A stretch of DNA of 64,000 bases from UBA10449 sp035636885 (lineage in GTDB: Bacteria; Chloroflexota; Dormibacteria; Dormibacterales; Dormibacteraceae): contig DASPYG010000185.1 of the NCBI GenBank assembly GCA_035636885.1, forward strand, positions 15,810 through 79,809, written 5' to 3'. The notes beneath the pieces are model-generated. The model made no database searches, was not told the DNA's origin, and saw nothing but the letters and a program-made list of their open reading frames with translations. The translations under genes were made by a program, and so were the position numbers. Positions 50,800 through 58,750 of this stretch are shown in pieces (the stretch's first letter is position 1; each line of letters begins with the position of its first letter).

Positions 50800-52452
50800 A
50801 TGGCTGAAGCAACGATGGGGTCGAGGCCGACCCTTTTCCTGCGCAACGCGACCGGGCTGGTCAAGTCCTGGTCGACGTTCGATGCGTTCGTCTACTCGTT
50901 CTGGTCGGTGAACCTGATCACGCTCGGCCTTTACGGCATGTCGTACGTGTACACGGTTCCTGACGGCCAGCTGCTCGCCGCGATCCTCGTGTTCGGCCTG
51001 CTCACGACCTTCCTCGTCGTCACCTACGCGATGTTGGTGAGCGTGATGCCCCGAACGGGAGGCGACTACGCCTGGCAGAGCCGCGTTCTTGGCGGCGGTC
51101 TTGGTTTCGTGCTGTCCATCACCGGGTGGTGGTTCACGCTGTTTCTCTGGGCGCCGATCTACGCCAATATCCTCGTCGTCCAGTTCTTCTCTCCCCTCGC
51201 GTACACGCTTGGCTGGACCGGCGTCGCCACGTTCTTCACCAGCCAGACCGGCATCTTCGTCTCTTGCTTGATCGTGCTTGCATTCGTGAGCATCGTCGTC
51301 ACGCTGGGCATGGAGACCTATGCGCGAATCCAGAAGATCTGCTTCTGGCTCGGGCTTGCCGGCCTGGCCGTCGTGTGTGGGCTCTTGCTGTTCTACAGCC
51401 AGAGCGACTTCCAGAACGCATTCAACCGCGAGGCGACGAACATCTTCGGCGCCCCGGCCAATGCATACCAGGGCACGATCGACGCGGCCGGCAAGACTTT
51501 CGCGGGCTCGAGCTTCAACACGCTCGCGTTTGGTCCCCTGCTGCTTCTGCTCCCCTGGCTGGCTTTCTACCTGCTGTGGCCCAACTGGGGCGCCACCCTG
51601 TACGGCGAGGTCCGCGGAGCCAAGGACCTCCGCAAGCCGTTCTGGAGCATGTTCTGGGGACTGTGGGTCACGGTGGCCATGGTTGCGATCGTCGTCCTTC
51701 TGATCAACAAGACCATCGGCTGGAACTTCTACCAGTCGGCCAACGCGGCCTACTGGAACAACCTGTTCGCGGTCCAGGGCGCCGTTGCCCCGCCAGTCCC
51801 GATCTGGCCTTACCCAGTCATGTTCGCGGGATTCCTGGTCGACAACCATCTCTTCCAGGCGTTGCTGATCATCGTCATGGGCCTGTGGTTCTTCGGCTGG
51901 GCCGGAACCCTCTTCCTGTCTTCGACTCGCGTCATCTTCGCGGCGGCCTTCGACCGGGTCCTGCCGTCATGGGCGGCCAACATCTCGGCCAAGCGCCGCG
52001 TGCCATACGGCGCGTTGATTCTGATGATCCTGCCGTCGCTGGTGATCAGCGCCATCTACGCGTACAAGCCGGACTTCACCAGCGTGTTCCTGGACGCCAC
52101 CGCAGTGCTTGCCCTGACCTTCCTCGCGACGGTCGTGGCAGCTATCATCCTGCCCTGGCGGCGCAAGGACCTCTACGAAGCCTCGCCGATCGCCCACTAC
52201 AAGGTCGCCGGGATTCCGGTGATCACGGTCGTCGGAGTGATCACCGGGTTGTTCCTGCTCTTCATGCTCTACCAGTGGTCGTTCAACCCTGACAACCTCT
52301 ACGGGACGTCGCTGCAGAAGACGCCAAACTCCGTCATCTATTTCGTTGCGACGTACGTCGTCGCGATAGTCATCTACGTCGCGGCGCGGATTTACCGGAG
52401 CCGGCAGGGAATCGACCTCGCACGTATCCACCACGAAATTCCTGTTGAATAA
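50800..52452 (+). CDS. APC superfamily amino acid/amine permease
   Basis: A 550 aa transporter with about 12-13 helices. Helix 1 region GLYGMSYVYTVPDG, and MPRTGGDYAWQSRVLGG typical of the amino acid-polyamine-organocation family (the GGxY/W motif). It likely imports the amino acid or amine degraded by the downstream oxidases. ATG 50800 with a GAGAGGGAG site. A strong hairpin terminator follows immediately. Confidence 0.88.
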   Translation: MAEATMGSRPTLFLRNATGLVKSWSTFDAFVYSFWSVNLITLGLYGMSYVYTVPDGQLLAAILVFGLLTTFLVVTYAMLVSVMPRTGGDYAWQSRVLGGGLGFVLSITGWWFTLFLWAPIYANILVVQFFSPLAYTLGWTGVATFFTSQTGIFVSCLIVLAFVSIVVTLGMETYARIQKICFWLGLAGLAVVCGLLLFYSQSDFQNAFNREATNIFGAPANAYQGTIDAAGKTFAGSSFNTLAFGPLLLLLPWLAFYLLWPNWGATLYGEVRGAKDLRKPFWSMFWGLWVTVAMVAIVVLLINKTIGWNFYQSANAAYWNNLFAVQGAVAPPVPIWPYPVMFAGFLVDNHLFQALLIIVMGLWFFGWAGTLFLSSTRVIFAAAFDRVLPSWAANISAKRRVPYGALILMILPSLVISAIYAYKPDFTSVFLDATAVLALTFLATVVAAIILPWRRKDLYEASPIAHYKVAGIPVITVVGVITGLFLLFMLYQWSFNPDNLYGTSLQKTPNSVIYFVATYVVAIVIYVAARIYRSRQGIDLARIHHEIPVE

Positions 52453-52459
52453 CGGTTCG

Positions 52460-52483
52460 GCCGCCGGGCGCAAGCCCGGCGGC
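52460..52483 (+). terminator. Intrinsic terminator after the permease gene
   Basis: Perfect 10 bp stem GCCGCCGGGC/GCCCGGCGGC with GCAA tetraloop, followed by CCTTTT (52487-52492). It should end the gntR-phosphoesterase-permease transcript and sits just 15 bp before the alcohol dehydrogenase ATG. Confidence 0.75.
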
Positions 52484-52497
52484 ACGCCTTTTCACTG

Positions 52498-53685
52498 ATG
52501 CTCGAATACACACTCCGCACCTACCAGAGCCCGACCCGTCTGGTGCAGCGCCTTGGCGCCATCCGCGAGCTGGGTACCGAGGCGTCGCTGCTCGGCATTC
52601 GCCGGCCGCTTCTCGTCACCGACCCCGGTGTGAAGGCGGCGGGCCTGCTGGACACCGCGCTCGAGGTCCTGCACGGCGCCGACTGCGAGCCGGTCGTGTT
52701 CGACCGCGTGCGCGCCAACCCGGGTGTGGAGCTCGTCGACGCGGGCGCCGCCGAGTACCGATCGGAGGGCTGCGACGGGCTGGTCGCGATCGGCGGCGGC
52801 AGCTCGATGGACACCGCCAAGGGGATCGGGGTGGTGGCCGCCCACGATGGCAGCATCCTCGACTACGAATGGGGGCATAGCCCAATCGACAAGCGGATCC
52901 CGCCGATGATCGCGGTGCCGACCACGGCCGGGACCGGCAGTGAGGTCACCCTGTGGGCGGTGATCACCGACCCCAAGCGGAAGATCAAGTTCAACGTCGG
53001 CGGCACCCCGAACATCGCGTCGTGGGTGGCCGTCATCGACCCGGAGCTCACCGTCAAGCTCCCCGCCGCGGTCACCGCCGGCACTGGCATGGACGCCCTG
53101 GCGCACGCCGTCGAGTGCTACACGATGTCCTACCACCAGCCCTTCACCGATGCGGTGGCGCTGATGGCGATGGAGTACGTGGGGCGATACCTGCGGGTCG
53201 CGTTCTCGCAGGCGGCCAACGTCGAAGCGCGATATCACATGAGCGCGGCGGCGATGCTCGCGGGTCTCGCCTATGGGACCGACTCGGCCGGCGCCGCCCA
53301 CGCGATGAGCCAGACTGCGGGCGGCGTGCACGATGCGCCGCACGGCGCGCTGACGGCTCGCTTGCTCGGCCCCGTCATGGAGTACAACCACGCCGGCGAG
53401 CCGGAGCGTTTCGCGCGCATGGCCGCTGCCTTCGGGCTCGATGTGCGCGGCGCCACCGTCTGGCGCGCGGCAGAGATGGCCGTCGACTACGTGCACCAGC
53501 TGACGGTCGACGTCGAGATCCCCAGCCTCGAAGAGCTGGGCTTCAGCAGGGACGAGATCCCGATGCTCGCTGAGAAGGCCGCCGCCGACCCGCAGAGCAT
53601 CGGCAACCCGCGAGACGTCGATGCTTCGGCGTACCAGCGCATCTACACGCGAGCGTTCGACCTCGGACGGGGGGCCGCTTCTTGA
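52498..53685 (+). CDS. Iron-containing alcohol dehydrogenase
   Basis: A 395 aa group III dehydrogenase: NAD loop GGGSSMDTAKG (about 99-109), VPTTAGTGSE, and metal-site segments TAGTGMDALAHAVE (Asp, His) and HDAPHG (His). Predicted to oxidise a small alcohol to an aldehyde with NAD(P). It opens the second catabolic transcript and overlaps the nucleotidyltransferase. Possible substrates from context include alcohols related to choline or ethanolamine; not proven. Confidence 0.92.
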   Translation: MLEYTLRTYQSPTRLVQRLGAIRELGTEASLLGIRRPLLVTDPGVKAAGLLDTALEVLHGADCEPVVFDRVRANPGVELVDAGAAEYRSEGCDGLVAIGGGSSMDTAKGIGVVAAHDGSILDYEWGHSPIDKRIPPMIAVPTTAGTGSEVTLWAVITDPKRKIKFNVGGTPNIASWVAVIDPELTVKLPAAVTAGTGMDALAHAVECYTMSYHQPFTDAVALMAMEYVGRYLRVAFSQAANVEARYHMSAAAMLAGLAYGTDSAGAAHAMSQTAGGVHDAPHGALTARLLGPVMEYNHAGEPERFARMAAAFGLDVRGATVWRAAEMAVDYVHQLTVDVEIPSLEELGFSRDEIPMLAEKAAADPQSIGNPRDVDASAYQRIYTRAFDLGRGAAS

Positions 53686-54446
53686 CCCAGGGCCCTCTCG
53701 AAGACCCAATAGAAGAAGCCGGCCGGATCGCGACCGCCGCCAAGGCCGCGGGGGTGAAGGCCAAGCTCCTCGGCGGGGCGGGAATCCATCTCAGCTCACC
53801 AAGCGCCCGCAAGCCTCCTTTGAGACGGAAGTACGGCGACCTCGACTACGCGATCCGAAAGAAGGACCGCCAGGCCGTGCAGACGATGTTTCCATCGCTC
53901 GGGTATGAGGCGAACGAACGATTCAACCTCATGCAGGGGGACCGTCGCCTGTACTTCTACGACGTCGATCACAGCCGCCAGGTGGACATCTTCATCGACA
54001 TCATCCAGATGTCGCACGTGATCGACCTGCGAGGGAGGCTGGACGGCGATGGACCCTGTGCCAGCCCCTCGGACCTCCTCTTGAGCAAACTCCAGATCTT
54101 CGAGGTCAACCGCAAAGACCTCGTCGACCTGACCGCGCTCTTGCTCGACCACCCGATCGTCAAGAGCCCGAATGACGAATGCATCGACTGTACTTATGTC
54201 GCCAAGGTGGCGGCCGACGACTGGGGGATGTATCGAACGCTGCAAGAGAACATCGGCAAGCTGCGGCACACCCTCGAAGACCTCGACGTCGACCGCGACG
54301 TCGTCAGCGCCAGGCTCGACGAGCTGTGGTCGGCCGTGGAAACGCAGCCGAAGCCTTTGAAGTGGAAGCTGCGCGCCCAGGTGGGCGATCGAATGCGCTG
54401 GTACGAGCTTCCCGAGGAGGTCCGCTCGCCGTACCAGCCGGAGTAG
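53682..54446 (+). CDS. Nucleotidyltransferase-fold protein
   Basis: A 254 aa protein with the minimal nucleotidyltransferase pattern: LLGGAGIHL, then GDLDYAIRK (paired acids) and RQVDIFIDI (third acid), followed by a helical domain (ENIGKLRHTLEDLDVDRDV). Similar folds occur in AbiEii-type toxins, tRNA and aminoglycoside nucleotidyltransferases. TTG 53682 overlaps the dehydrogenase stop. No antitoxin partner is visible. Its presence inside a catabolic operon is unexplained; an NMP-transfer regulatory or cytidylyl activation role is possible. Confidence 0.75.
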   Translation: MTQGPLEDPIEEAGRIATAAKAAGVKAKLLGGAGIHLSSPSARKPPLRRKYGDLDYAIRKKDRQAVQTMFPSLGYEANERFNLMQGDRRLYFYDVDHSRQVDIFIDIIQMSHVIDLRGRLDGDGPCASPSDLLLSKLQIFEVNRKDLVDLTALLLDHPIVKSPNDECIDCTYVAKVAADDWGMYRTLQENIGKLRHTLEDLDVDRDVVSARLDELWSAVETQPKPLKWKLRAQVGDRMRWYELPEEVRSPYQPE

Positions 54447-54482
54447 CAAACCCAGACATATAAGGAATAGAGGAGCAGACGC

Positions 54483-57002
54483 ATGAGCAACCTGCCCGCC
54501 CACGCCCGGGCCGTCGTGATCGGCTGCGGGATCGTCGGCAACAGCGTGGCCTACCACCTGTGCCGCCTGGGCTGGCGCGACGTGGTGCTCATCGACAAAG
54601 GCCCGCTGCCGAACCCGGGCGGATCCACTGGTCACGCGTCGAACTTCATCTTCCTGGTCGATCACTCCAAGGAGATGACGGCGCTCACGGTGGAGAGCGT
54701 CAATCAGTACAAGGAGATGGGCGTCTTCACACAATCGGGCGGCATCGAGGTCGCGCGCACGAGCGAGCGCATGCAGGAGCTCACGCGACGCATGGTCTCG
54801 GCGGCGTCATGGGGTATCGAGCCCGTCTCGCTCGTCAGCCCGGCAGGGGTCAAAGACCTCGTCCCGTTCATCAATGACTCGATCATCCTGGGCGGCTTCT
54901 ACACGCCAGGCGTCGGCGTGGTCGACTCGCTGCGCGCGGGCACGATCATGCGCGAGCGGGCGCAGGCGTCCGGGGCGCTGATGGTGGCGGCCAAGACGGA
55001 AGTGCTCGGCATCGACGTCGACCACGGCCGCGTCCGCTGTGTCCGCACCACGGCCGGCGACGTCGAGGCGGAGACCGTCGTGATCACCTGCGGCGTCTGG
55101 AGCCCGCGCGTCGCCCGGATGGCGGGGGCGCGGATCCCACTCACTCCGGCCGTGCACCAGATGATCGACGTCGGCCCCGTGCCCCGCTTCGCGGGCGCCA
55201 AGGGCGACATCGAGGTGCCGATCGTGCGCGACATGGACACCAACATGTACGAGCGCCAGGCCGGCGGCGACCTCGAGATCGGGTCATACGCACACCGGCC
55301 GATCCTCTACGACCCCGAGGACATCCCACCCATCGAGCGGGCCGCGCTGTCGCCAACCGAGTTCCCCTTCACACAGCCCGACTTCGAGCTCCAGATGCAG
55401 CACGCCCTCGAGCTGGTGCCTGAGATCGTCAGCGACGAACGAGTGGGCGTGAAGTACGCCATCAACGGCATCCTATCGCTCACGCCCGACGGCATGCCCG
55501 TCCTGGGCGAGTCACCGGACGTCAGAGGCCTGTGGTCGGCGGCCGCCGTGTGGGTCAAAGAAGGCCCCGGCACGGGCAAGGCGCTGGCCGAATGGATGGT
55601 GCACGGGGAGTCGGAAATCGACCTCCACTCGTCCGACATCGCCCGTTTCCACGAACATCAAAAGACGCGCACGCACGTGCGCGCAAGGGCGGCCGAGGGC
55701 TTCAACAAGACGTACGGCATCGTCCACCCGAGCGAGCAGTGGGCCTCCAATCGCGATGTGCGCCTGGCGCCCTTCCACCAGCGCGAGCGCGAGCTGGGCG
55801 CGACGTTTTTCGAGGCCGCCGGTTGGGAGCGGCCGATGTGGTACGAGTCGAACGGCCCGCTTCTCGACGAGTTCGGCGACCGGGTCACGCGGCGCACGGC
55901 TGAATGGGAATCGCGCTGGTGGTCGCCGCTCATCAACGCCGAGCACCTCGCCATGCGCGAGAGGGCAGGTCTCTTCGACCTCTCGGCGTTCGCGATCTTC
56001 GACATCACGGGGCCTGGCGCGCTGGCGGCGGTGCAGAGGGTCACGCTCCGCCAGATGGACGTGCCCGTCGGCCGCAACGTCTACACGCCGGTCCTGAGCC
56101 ACAACGGAGGCTTCAAGTCCGACCTCACGATCATGCGGCTCGGCGAGGAGCACTTCCGCGTGGTGACCGGTGGCGCGTCCGGCATGTCGGACAAGAAGTG
56201 GTTCGCCGATCACCTGCCCGCGAACGGGACGGCGCAGCTGTTCGACCTGACCACCGCGATGACCACCGTCGGACTGTGGGGCCCTCGGGCACGCGACATC
56301 CTCGCCTCTGCCACCGGCGACGACGTCTCCAACGAAGGCTTCAAGTTCGGTGCATGCAGGACGATCGACGTCGGCACCGTTCGGGTGCTCGCGTCGCGCA
56401 TCTCATATGTCGGCGACCTCGGCTGGGAGCTGTACGTGCCCATCGAGCAGGGGCTCAAGCTTTGGGACCTTCTCTGGGAGGCCGGCCGGCCGTTCGGCCT
56501 CGTGCCCTGCGGCATCGGCGTTTACGGCACCACGGGCCGGCTCGAGAAGTGCTACCGCGCCCACGGCAACGAGCTGGAGACCGAGTACAACGTCGTCGAG
56601 GCGGGGATGCAAGCGCCGCGCGTGAAGAGCGAGGACTTCGTCGGCAAGGAAGCGCACCTCCGGCATCGGGAGGAGGCGCCGGCGGCGATCCTCTGCACGC
56701 TGACGGTCGACGACCACAGGTCGAAAAGCGGTGAGAAGCGGTACATGCTCGGGCGCGAACCGATCCTCACTCACGACGGCGCGCCGATCGTCGATTCGCG
56801 AGGCCGCCGCTCTTACGTCACCAGCGCCGGCGCCGGCCCGTCGGTGGGCAAGCACATCCTCATGTCTTACCTGCCGCCGGAGCATGCAGTGACCGGCCAG
56901 CGTCTCGCGGTCCAGTACATGGGCGAGCGCTACCCGGTCACCTTGGCCGTGGTCGGCTCCGCGCCGCTCTTCGATCCCGAGAACACGCGCATCCGGTCGT
57001 GA
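54483..57002 (+). CDS. Dimethylglycine/sarcosine dehydrogenase-like flavoprotein 1 (FAD + GcvT domains)
   Basis: An 839 aa two-domain enzyme. Residues 1-420 form a DAO-type FAD domain: VVIGCGIVGNSVAYHL, a His near 51 in GSTGHASN (site of covalent FAD linkage in rat DMGDH), and LTPDGMPVLGESP. Residues 430-839 form a T-protein-like folate domain (DVSGPGAL-type strand FDITGPGALAAV; WELYVPIEQG; RLEKCYRAHG). It should oxidatively demethylate an N-methyl amine, transferring the one-carbon unit to tetrahydrofolate and electrons to ETF. Its stop overlaps etfB. Confidence 0.88.
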   Translation: MSNLPAHARAVVIGCGIVGNSVAYHLCRLGWRDVVLIDKGPLPNPGGSTGHASNFIFLVDHSKEMTALTVESVNQYKEMGVFTQSGGIEVARTSERMQELTRRMVSAASWGIEPVSLVSPAGVKDLVPFINDSIILGGFYTPGVGVVDSLRAGTIMRERAQASGALMVAAKTEVLGIDVDHGRVRCVRTTAGDVEAETVVITCGVWSPRVARMAGARIPLTPAVHQMIDVGPVPRFAGAKGDIEVPIVRDMDTNMYERQAGGDLEIGSYAHRPILYDPEDIPPIERAALSPTEFPFTQPDFELQMQHALELVPEIVSDERVGVKYAINGILSLTPDGMPVLGESPDVRGLWSAAAVWVKEGPGTGKALAEWMVHGESEIDLHSSDIARFHEHQKTRTHVRARAAEGFNKTYGIVHPSEQWASNRDVRLAPFHQRERELGATFFEAAGWERPMWYESNGPLLDEFGDRVTRRTAEWESRWWSPLINAEHLAMRERAGLFDLSAFAIFDITGPGALAAVQRVTLRQMDVPVGRNVYTPVLSHNGGFKSDLTIMRLGEEHFRVVTGGASGMSDKKWFADHLPANGTAQLFDLTTAMTTVGLWGPRARDILASATGDDVSNEGFKFGACRTIDVGTVRVLASRISYVGDLGWELYVPIEQGLKLWDLLWEAGRPFGLVPCGIGVYGTTGRLEKCYRAHGNELETEYNVVEAGMQAPRVKSEDFVGKEAHLRHREEAPAAILCTLTVDDHRSKSGEKRYMLGREPILTHDGAPIVDSRGRRSYVTSAGAGPSVGKHILMSYLPPEHAVTGQRLAVQYMGERYPVTLAVVGSAPLFDPENTRIRS

Positions 57003-57763
57003 AGATCCTGGTCTGCGTGAAGCGTGTTCCCTTCACTGGGGGAAAAATGGTGCTCGCCGCCGACTCGATGTCTCTCGAGACGCGACACCTCGGCTTCACC
57101 ATCAGTCCCCACGAGGAATGTGGTGTCGAAGAGGCGGTCCGGCTGATCGAAGCCAATGGCGGCGAGTCGGTCGTGCTCACGCTGGGCCCGGCTGAGGCGG
57201 TCGAGCAGCTGCGCGACGCCATGGCGATCGGTATCGACAGGGCGCTCCACCTGCAGACAGATGGTGGCGAGTGGGACCCGGAGGCGACCGCGGCAGCAAT
57301 CGTCGACGCGGTGCGCGCGGACGAGTCCGCGTCGGGGCCGTTCGACCTCATCTTCTTCGGCAACGAGTCCGCCGACTCGGGTGGTTTTCAGGTTGGGCTG
57401 CGTGTGGCGTGGGCGCTGGGCCGCCCATGCGTGACTGGCCTCAAGAAGGTCACGGTCGAAGACGCGTCGGTGAGATGCGAGCAAGAGGTGGATGGCGGCC
57501 GCGACGTCTACGTGGTGCCGGCTCCGGCTGTGCTCACGGTCAAGGAGGGCTTGAACCTCCCCCGATATCCCTCGGTGCCTGGCCGGATGCGTGCCGGACG
57601 CAAGCCCGTCGCGGCCGTCACGCCGCCGCGGCCGGACGCAAGGCTCGAGGTCGCACGGCTCGTGGTCCCGGCAGGCCAGGGCCGGCGCGCCGAGGTCCTT
57701 GGCAGCGGGCCGCCGGCCGCGCCCGCGGTGGTGGAAATGATGCGCAAGATCGGAGTCGCGTAA
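56999..57763 (+). CDS. etfB: Electron transfer flavoprotein beta subunit
   Basis: A 254 aa EtfB: opening KILVCVKRVPFTGGK, DxxALEEAVRL-like ECGVEEAVRLIE, SADSGGFQVG (the NES/AMP region GNESADSG), and VKEGLNLPRYPSV. It binds AMP and carries electrons from the flavin dehydrogenases together with EtfA. GTG 56999 overlaps the first demethylating oxidase; the etfA GTG follows its stop directly. Confidence 0.95.
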   Translation: MKILVCVKRVPFTGGKMVLAADSMSLETRHLGFTISPHEECGVEEAVRLIEANGGESVVLTLGPAEAVEQLRDAMAIGIDRALHLQTDGGEWDPEATAAAIVDAVRADESASGPFDLIFFGNESADSGGFQVGLRVAWALGRPCVTGLKKVTVEDASVRCEQEVDGGRDVYVVPAPAVLTVKEGLNLPRYPSVPGRMRAGRKPVAAVTPPRPDARLEVARLVVPAGQGRRAEVLGSGPPAAPAVVEMMRKIGVA

Positions 57764-58750
57764 GTGCCCGTATTGGTCGTGGTCGAGCAGGGGGAAGGCA
57801 AAGCTACCGATCCTTCGCTGCAGGCTCTCACGCTCGCGCGATCTCTCGGTGAGCCAGTGCATGCGCTGCTCATCGGATCGAGCACCGACCTCAGCGCTCA
57901 TGGCGTCGCGGTCGCCCACGTCGCCCAGCACGATGCGCTCGACTCGTTCGCCCCCGACGCGTGGGCCGCGATCGTCGGGCAGCTCGCCGATCGATTGAAC
58001 GCGAGCGCGATCCTCGCCCCTGGAACCGAACACGGCAATGAGGTGATGGCGCGGGTCGCGGCGCGCACGCAGCTGCCGCTGGCGACCAACTGCATCGCCG
58101 TCGCACCCGGAAACCCGGTCACGCTGACACGCCAGCGCTGGGGCGGCAGCCTGCTCGAGGAAGCTCGCCTGCACAGCACACGCCCCTTGATCACGGTCGC
58201 GCCATACACGATTGCAATCGTCCCGTCCCCCGCGGAGACTGCGACCGACAAGTTCACGCCCCAGCTGAAAGAGCAAGAGATCGTCGTGAAAGTCGCCGAA
58301 CGCGTCAGCACCAGGGGAGGCGGCGTCTCGCTCGCCGAGGCGAAGGTCGTGGTCAGTGGCGGCCGCGGCGTCGGCTCGAAGGAGGGATTCGCGATCATCG
58401 AGGAGCTGGCCTCACTCCTCGGCGGCGCCGTGGGCTGCTCTCGCGTGGTGACGAGCGCCGGCTGGCGGCCGCACTCCGACCAGGTCGGCCAGACGGGCAC
58501 CAAGGTCGCGCCCGAGCTGTACATCGCGTGCGGCATCTCCGGGGCCACCCAGCACATGGCCGGGTGCAGGGGCGCGAAGCGCATCCTCGCGATCAACTCC
58601 GACGCCGAGGCGCCGATCATGCAGAACGCCGACTACGCCGTGGTCGGCGACCTCAAAGAGATCGTCCCGGCCATCTCGGCCGAGCTGCGCAAGGGCCGGG
58701 CAGTGCACGCCTCTCTCCCCGGCCCTCTCCCCCAAGGGGAGAGGGGATGA
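57764..58750 (+). CDS. etfA: Electron transfer flavoprotein alpha subunit
   Basis: A 328 aa EtfA. The C-terminal FAD domain shows VVSGGRGVGSKEGF, SRVVTSAGWRPHSDQVGQTG, YIACGISGATQHMAG and INSDAEAPIMQNADYAVVGD, the FAD-binding signature set. The final 13 residues (SLPGPLPQGERG) are encoded by a GC-rich palindrome and look like a late addition. Its stop overlaps the ATG of the FeS reductase (ATGA). Confidence 0.95.
   Translation: MPVLVVVEQGEGKATDPSLQALTLARSLGEPVHALLIGSSTDLSAHGVAVAHVAQHDALDSFAPDAWAAIVGQLADRLNASAILAPGTEHGNEVMARVAARTQLPLATNCIAVAPGNPVTLTRQRWGGSLLEEARLHSTRPLITVAPYTIAIVPSPAETATDKFTPQLKEQEIVVKVAERVSTRGGGVSLAEAKVVVSGGRGVGSKEGFAIIEELASLLGGAVGCSRVVTSAGWRPHSDQVGQTGTKVAPELYIACGISGATQHMAGCRGAKRILAINSDAEAPIMQNADYAVVGDLKEIVPAISAELRKGRAVHASLPGPLPQGERG
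58723..58745. repeat. REP-like palindrome at the etfA 3' end
   Basis: CCCTCTCCCC-CAA-GGGGAGAGGG, a perfect 10 bp stem that encodes the last residues of EtfA and ends one base before the next ATG. The same sequence type is a common dispersed intergenic palindrome in GC-rich genomes. Confidence 0.6.
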
